Below are positions 60,483 to 64,000 of a stretch of 64,000 bases of DNA, piece by piece (position 1 is the stretch's first letter; every line of letters begins with the position of its first letter). The position numbers and the translations under genes are program-made. The notes beneath the pieces are model-generated. The model searched no databases, was not told the origin of the DNA, and saw only the letters and a list, made by a program, of their open reading frames with translations. The stretch lies in NCBI RefSeq assembly GCF_028368975.1, contig NZ_JAQNDM010000002.1, positions 6,194,425 through 6,258,424 on the forward strand. The letters are read 5' to 3'. Source of the stretch: Stigmatella ashevillena (lineage in GTDB: Bacteria; Myxococcota; Myxococcia; Myxococcales; Myxococcaceae).

Positions 60483-63400
60483 GGCCGCGGTTCCATCCGG
60501 AGGATTCCCGGGGAAGGGGGAGGCAGGATGGGGTAGGTCTTGCTCTGGACAACCGTGTGTCCTTGAGAGTCCGTGGCTTCCACACTCACCTGCACGTTGG
60601 CCGTGGCGGGCACGGTCTGGTTGACGCACTTTCTCCACGTCGTGCACGAGTCGTTGCACTCCCAGACGAGTTCCTCACCGACCCGGAGCCGCAGGCTGGA
60701 CACACGCACGTCATCCAGGGCCTTGGCGCACACCGCATAGGTGGCCCCGGGGGTGAGCGGCTTTCCTTCCACCCACGTTTCGGCCTGGGGCGGCTGATCC
60801 CCCTGGACGGGGTAGCTGCGCGAGGCCGAGGCGGGCCGTTCCGAGGAGTCCAGGGCTTCGGCGCTGAGCACAAGGCTGTCCGCATCGGGGACTGTGGCCT
60901 CCACGCAGCGTGTCGTGGGGTTGGAACACGAGGCGCCACTGCACTGCCAGACGATCGTTTCCCCTACCCGGAGCCGCAGGCTTGCCAGGTTGGCGTCATC
61001 GTTCGAAGTGACGCAGGCCTCGAAGGGAGCCCCTCGGACGAAGGGCTCGCGCGAGGCCCAGGTCCTGATGATCGGAGGCTGGTCCTGGATGACGGGATAC
61101 GTCCTGGACTGCGTGGAGGTCTGCTCTGATGAGTCCGTGGCCTCCATGCGGACCTCCACGAAGCTGGCGGTGAGGGGCATGATGCGCGTGACGCACGACC
61201 CGTGGGTGGCGCAATACCAACTGTTGCTGCATTGCCAGACCACCTCTTCCCCAAGGAGCAGGCGAGCGTTGACGACAGCGACATCGTCCAAGGCTTTGCC
61301 ACACACTTTGAAGGTAGACCCCGTCAGCAGCGGATCGCTGCCCTCGATCCAGGCATCGGCCTGAGGGGTCAGATCGGGTTGGACGCTCACCGTGTACGAG
61401 GCCCAGCCCTCGCGCCCGAGGTGATCCGTGGCCACTGCCTCGAAGACAACCTGTGGAACCGCCGCCACGTTGGCGAAGGTGTAGGACGCCGAGGCGTAGG
61501 TTCCAGTCGAGGAGGCAATCTCGACGCCGTTGGCGAACAGCCGCAACGCGCGGGGTTGGTGCCCGGGCGGGTGCTGTGCGGAGGCGCTGATGGAGCGGCT
61601 GGTCCGCTCGATGGCTGTCGCCGTGAGTCCCGACATGGACACCGTGGGGCTCCAGTTGTCTGGCTCGATGGGGTAGACGCGCTCGGTTCGAGCCTGGCGG
61701 CCCATGAAATCCTCGGCCACGGCCACCAGCGTCACCTGCGTGCCCGGAGCCGACGGGGGCAACACGAGCTTCGAGGAGAGGCTCAGCGAGCCCTGTGTGC
61801 TCGACTCCGCTCGGCCCACCTGGACCCCGTCGCGCATCAGGCGAAGGGTAAACGCACCCCCGCTCGAAGCACTCACATGGATGGCATTGCTGTAGGGCGC
61901 GGCGTACAGGACGGAAGGCATGCCGGTAGGGGCTGTGGGCGCTGCCCCTGGCGCTGTGACCTTGAGCTGGATGGAGCGGCTCTGGGTGCGGCCGGCCGCG
62001 TCCACGAGTATCACCTCTAGCAAAGAGGTGGTGTCCGCCGCCACCACGGGCAACCGGACGCTTCCCTCCGCCCACGATGCGGAGGTGAAGGGCAGAGGCC
62101 CCAGTTCATGGCCTGCCCAGCGGACTCTCAGGGCGAGGGGTGCCAAGCCTCCCGAGTAATTGGCGCTCAACGCGTACTTGGCGCCGGACGTGGTCACATA
62201 CGTTGTGGAGGGGTTCAGGTAGGGCAGCGACAGCGTAGGGGGAGGGGGCAGTGCCGAGAGCCGGACCACCCGGACCTTTCGGGACGCGGAGAGGGTCTGT
62301 GCACCGGTGGCCGAGCGCACGCGGAGCTGGAAGTCGAGCTCGTGTCCGATCGATGCCTGGAGCGGCACGCGGAATCGAGTGCGCGGCGCCGCGCCATCCA
62401 GCGTGCTGAGGACCTGCCCATCGAGCAGCAGTTCCGCATCATCCAGTCCCACGCCCGACGTCACCGCCGCGAGCTCCAGCGCATTGCCTGGCTCCAGCTC
62501 TTCCACGCCTGGCAGCAGGCGGGCCGCTGGCTCGATCGCCGCCGCGGGCAACGGGAAGATCCTCACGCCTCCGAGCCCATCCGCCACGGCCACGTGCCCG
62601 GCCGCGAGAAGGGCATCCTCCGCGCGTGGCGCGGGCAAGGTTCCCCGCAGGACAGGGGCGCTGGGCACCGTCACATCCCAGAGTTCGACGCCCGCGAGGC
62701 CCTCGCTCACCAAGGCCAGACGGCCTGCGAGACGTACCCGGCGCACGGGCCCCGCGGTGGGCACCGACGCCCGGCGTGCGGGGGCCGTCGGGTCGCTCAC
62801 GTCCACAATCGACATGCCGGAGGGGCCGCCCAGCACCGCGAGCGCCCCTTCGAGGGCCACCGCATCCGTGTGCGTATCCGGCACCAGCGCCGCGCGCCAC
62901 AGGGTCCCCGCGGCATCCACGCTCACCAGCGCCGCGCCCGAGGCTCCCAGGGCCACCACGGCGCGTGACTCGTCTCCCGAGATATCCACGGTCGCGGAGC
63001 CCAGCAGGAGCGAGGCCGGGGTATTCGCCGCGGGCAACACCACGGTGGACACCTTGCCTCCCGAGGCCGTCCACAACCGGCGCGGGGACACCGCGAAGCG
63101 CTCGGTGTTCCCCAGCGCCACCAGCAGAGAGGTGCGTGGCGCGTCGCGCTCGATGCGCCCGTCCGCCCGCTCCACGCCCACCGCGAGGGACTGGCCGTCC
63201 AGGGTGAACACATCCTGTCCAGTGCGCTCCACCTGGCGCAGCGCCAATCCAGCCACGGCCTGGCGCGTCCGCACCGGATGGGTGGGGTCATCCAGGGACA
63301 CCACCTGGGCTCCCGTCAGACCGGCCGCGGCCAACACGCCGCGTCGGAAGGCCACCAACCCCCTGGCCGCGTCATCCAGGAGCACGCTTCCCAATTGTAC

Positions 63401-64000
63401 GGCCAGCGCTGGCCCCGAAGCGCCCTCCACGGGCAGCGGGCGCGTCACGAGGCCTTCTGGCGTGGAGGCGATCAGCAAGCCCCCGGACACCTCGACACCG
63501 CTGGCCGAGAGTGCCTCCGAGGCGATCACCTGGGGGGTGGAGGGATCGCGCACGTCCACCACCCGCAGCCTGTCATCCGCGCACGCCACCCAGGCCCGTC
63601 CTCCCGCCACCGCCAGAGAGCGCACCCCCGCGGGCAGCATCACCTCGGCGCTGAGACGCAAGTTGCTGCCTTCGCGCACCAGCGTGGCCAGAGAGCGGTC
63701 CGTGCCGACCAGCAGCCGCCCATCGTGCCACTGCGCGACCTGCGGCGCCCCCGTCAAGATGGGGCCGGACAAGGTCTCCTGGACGCCATCGGTCCTCACC
63801 GTGCGGACCTGGAAGGATCGATTGCTGGAGGCCCAGGCGACGCCGTCCTGGATTCCTCTCAAGAGGGGCACTGCACTTGAGACGCTGGTCAGCGTCGGCA
63901 AGGAAGGCGTTTCCAGTGCCACTTGGTAGAGCGCGTTGTTGGCCGCGACGTAGAGTTCGTCTCCTGCGGCCGCGGCAGTGATGGAAACTCCCGCGAGCGC
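60479..64000 (-). CDS. giant surface protein with LVIVD propeller and Ig-like repeats, 5' part missing
   Basis: At least 1173 codons; the frame stays open to the right window edge, so the start lies beyond. The N-terminal 450 residues shown here have beta-propeller LVIVD-type repeats (LRVVDVRDPSTPQVIAS, SIVDVSDPTAPARRASVP, VELWDVTVPSAPVLRGTLP). The rest are Ig-like modules. The last three (about 60480-61400) are near-repeats with a Cys pair (VWQCSNSW, VWQCSGASC, VWECNDSC) and a SRTYPV/SKTYPI join. It overlaps the foldase gene by 4 bp. Probably an adhesive or partner surface protein for the Rhs toxin. Confidence 0.88.
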   Translation of the reverse strand, partial: ALAGVSITAAAAGDELYVAANNALYQVALETPSLPTLTSVSSAVPLLRGIQDGVAWASSNRSFQVRTVRTDGVQETLSGPILTGAPQVAQWHDGRLLVGTDRSLATLVREGSNLRLSAEVMLPAGVRSLAVAGGRAWVACADDRLRVVDVRDPSTPQVIASEALSASGVEVSGGLLIASTPEGLVTRPLPVEGASGPALAVQLGSVLLDDAARGLVAFRRGVLAAAGLTGAQVVSLDDPTHPVRTRQAVAGLALRQVERTGQDVFTLDGQSLAVGVERADGRIERDAPRTSLLVALGNTERFAVSPRRLWTASGGKVSTVVLPAANTPASLLLGSATVDISGDESRAVVALGASGAALVSVDAAGTLWRAALVPDTHTDAVALEGALAVLGGPSGMSIVDVSDPTAPARRASVPTAGPVRRVRLAGRLALVSEGLAGVELWDVTVPSAPVLRGTLPAPRAEDALLAAGHVAVADGLGGVRIFPLPAAAIEPAARLLPGVEELEPGNALELAAVTSGVGLDDAELLLDGQVLSTLDGAAPRTRFRVPLQASIGHELDFQLRVRSATGAQTLSASRKVRVVRLSALPPPPTLSLPYLNPSTTYVTTSGAKYALSANYSGGLAPLALRVRWAGHELGPLPFTSASWAEGSVRLPVVAADTTSLLEVILVDAAGRTQSRSIQLKVTAPGAAPTAPTGMPSVLYAAPYSNAIHVSASSGGAFTLRLMRDGVQVGRAESSTQGSLSLSSKLVLPPSAPGTQVTLVAVAEDFMGRQARTERVYPIEPDNWSPTVSMSGLTATAIERTSRSISASAQHPPGHQPRALRLFANGVEIASSTGTYASASYTFANVAAVPQVVFEAVATDHLGREGWASYTVSVQPDLTPQADAWIEGSDPLLTGSTFKVCGKALDDVAVVNARLLLGEEVVWQCSNSWYCATHGSCVTRIMPLTASFVEVRMEATDSSEQTSTQSRTYPVIQDQPPIIRTWASREPFVRGAPFEACVTSNDDANLASLRLRVGETIVWQCSGASCSNPTTRCVEATVPDADSLVLSAEALDSSERPASASRSYPVQGDQPPQAETWVEGKPLTPGATYAVCAKALDDVRVSSLRLRVGEELVWECNDSCTTWRKCVNQTVPATANVQVSVEATDSQGHTVVQSKTYPILPPPSPGILRMEPRP

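Overview
The window is high-GC DNA with heavy third-position G/C bias on both strands. Its families point to a myxobacterium (Myxococcota, probably Cystobacterineae): the MXAN_0976/0977-type MbnP/MbnH pair, a Get3-like ATPase pair, large hybrid kinases, many lipoproteins, and LVIVD, Ig-like and Rhs giants. This placement is inference from gene content. I saw no rRNA, tRNA or CRISPR array.

Region 1 (1-28.5 kb) is mostly core-like. It holds a lipoprotein and a secreted Hint-domain protein; an orphan oxidase subunit III with a diheme cytochrome c; a large PAS/GAF hybrid histidine kinase behind a perfect palindrome and a possible leader ORF; a family B DNA polymerase; a four-domain peptidoglycan hydrolase; a three-gene membrane cluster; ThiD; a CBS-domain protein; two Get3/ArsA-like ATPases (BagA/BagB type); a ROK sugar kinase; a Cys-rich triple-repeat protein; a cytochrome P450; and a composite Hpt/receiver protein.

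Region 2 (28.6-38.9 kb) is an envelope redox and metal island. It has a diheme cytochrome of the SO2930 type, several lipoproteins, and two MbnP/MbnH-type pairs (copper-binding lipoprotein plus MauG-like diheme enzyme) that converge tail to tail, with their enzyme genes overlapping by 9 bp. An exported Fe/Mn superoxide dismutase lies upstream of the second pair. A polytopic membrane protein closes the region.

Region 3 (39-64 kb) is a conflict island. An SDP-type killing-factor operon (sdpC-sdpA-sdpB) is followed by a YhfC-type intramembrane protease-like gene that could be its immunity factor. Then, on the minus strand, come a detached colicin E3-type ribonuclease tip with a three-repeat candidate immunity protein, a decayed IS66-family element, a structurally intact IS630-family element with a frameshifted transposase, and a 4160-residue lipoprotein carrying Ig-like repeats, an Rhs/YD shell and a PD-(D/E)XK-like nuclease tip. 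The Rhs gene overlaps by 4 bp a parvulin-type foldase gene, which itself overlaps a very large LVIVD/Ig-like protein that runs off the window. These three genes look like one translationally coupled surface-toxin operon whose downstream tip and immunity array has been broken up by insertion sequences.
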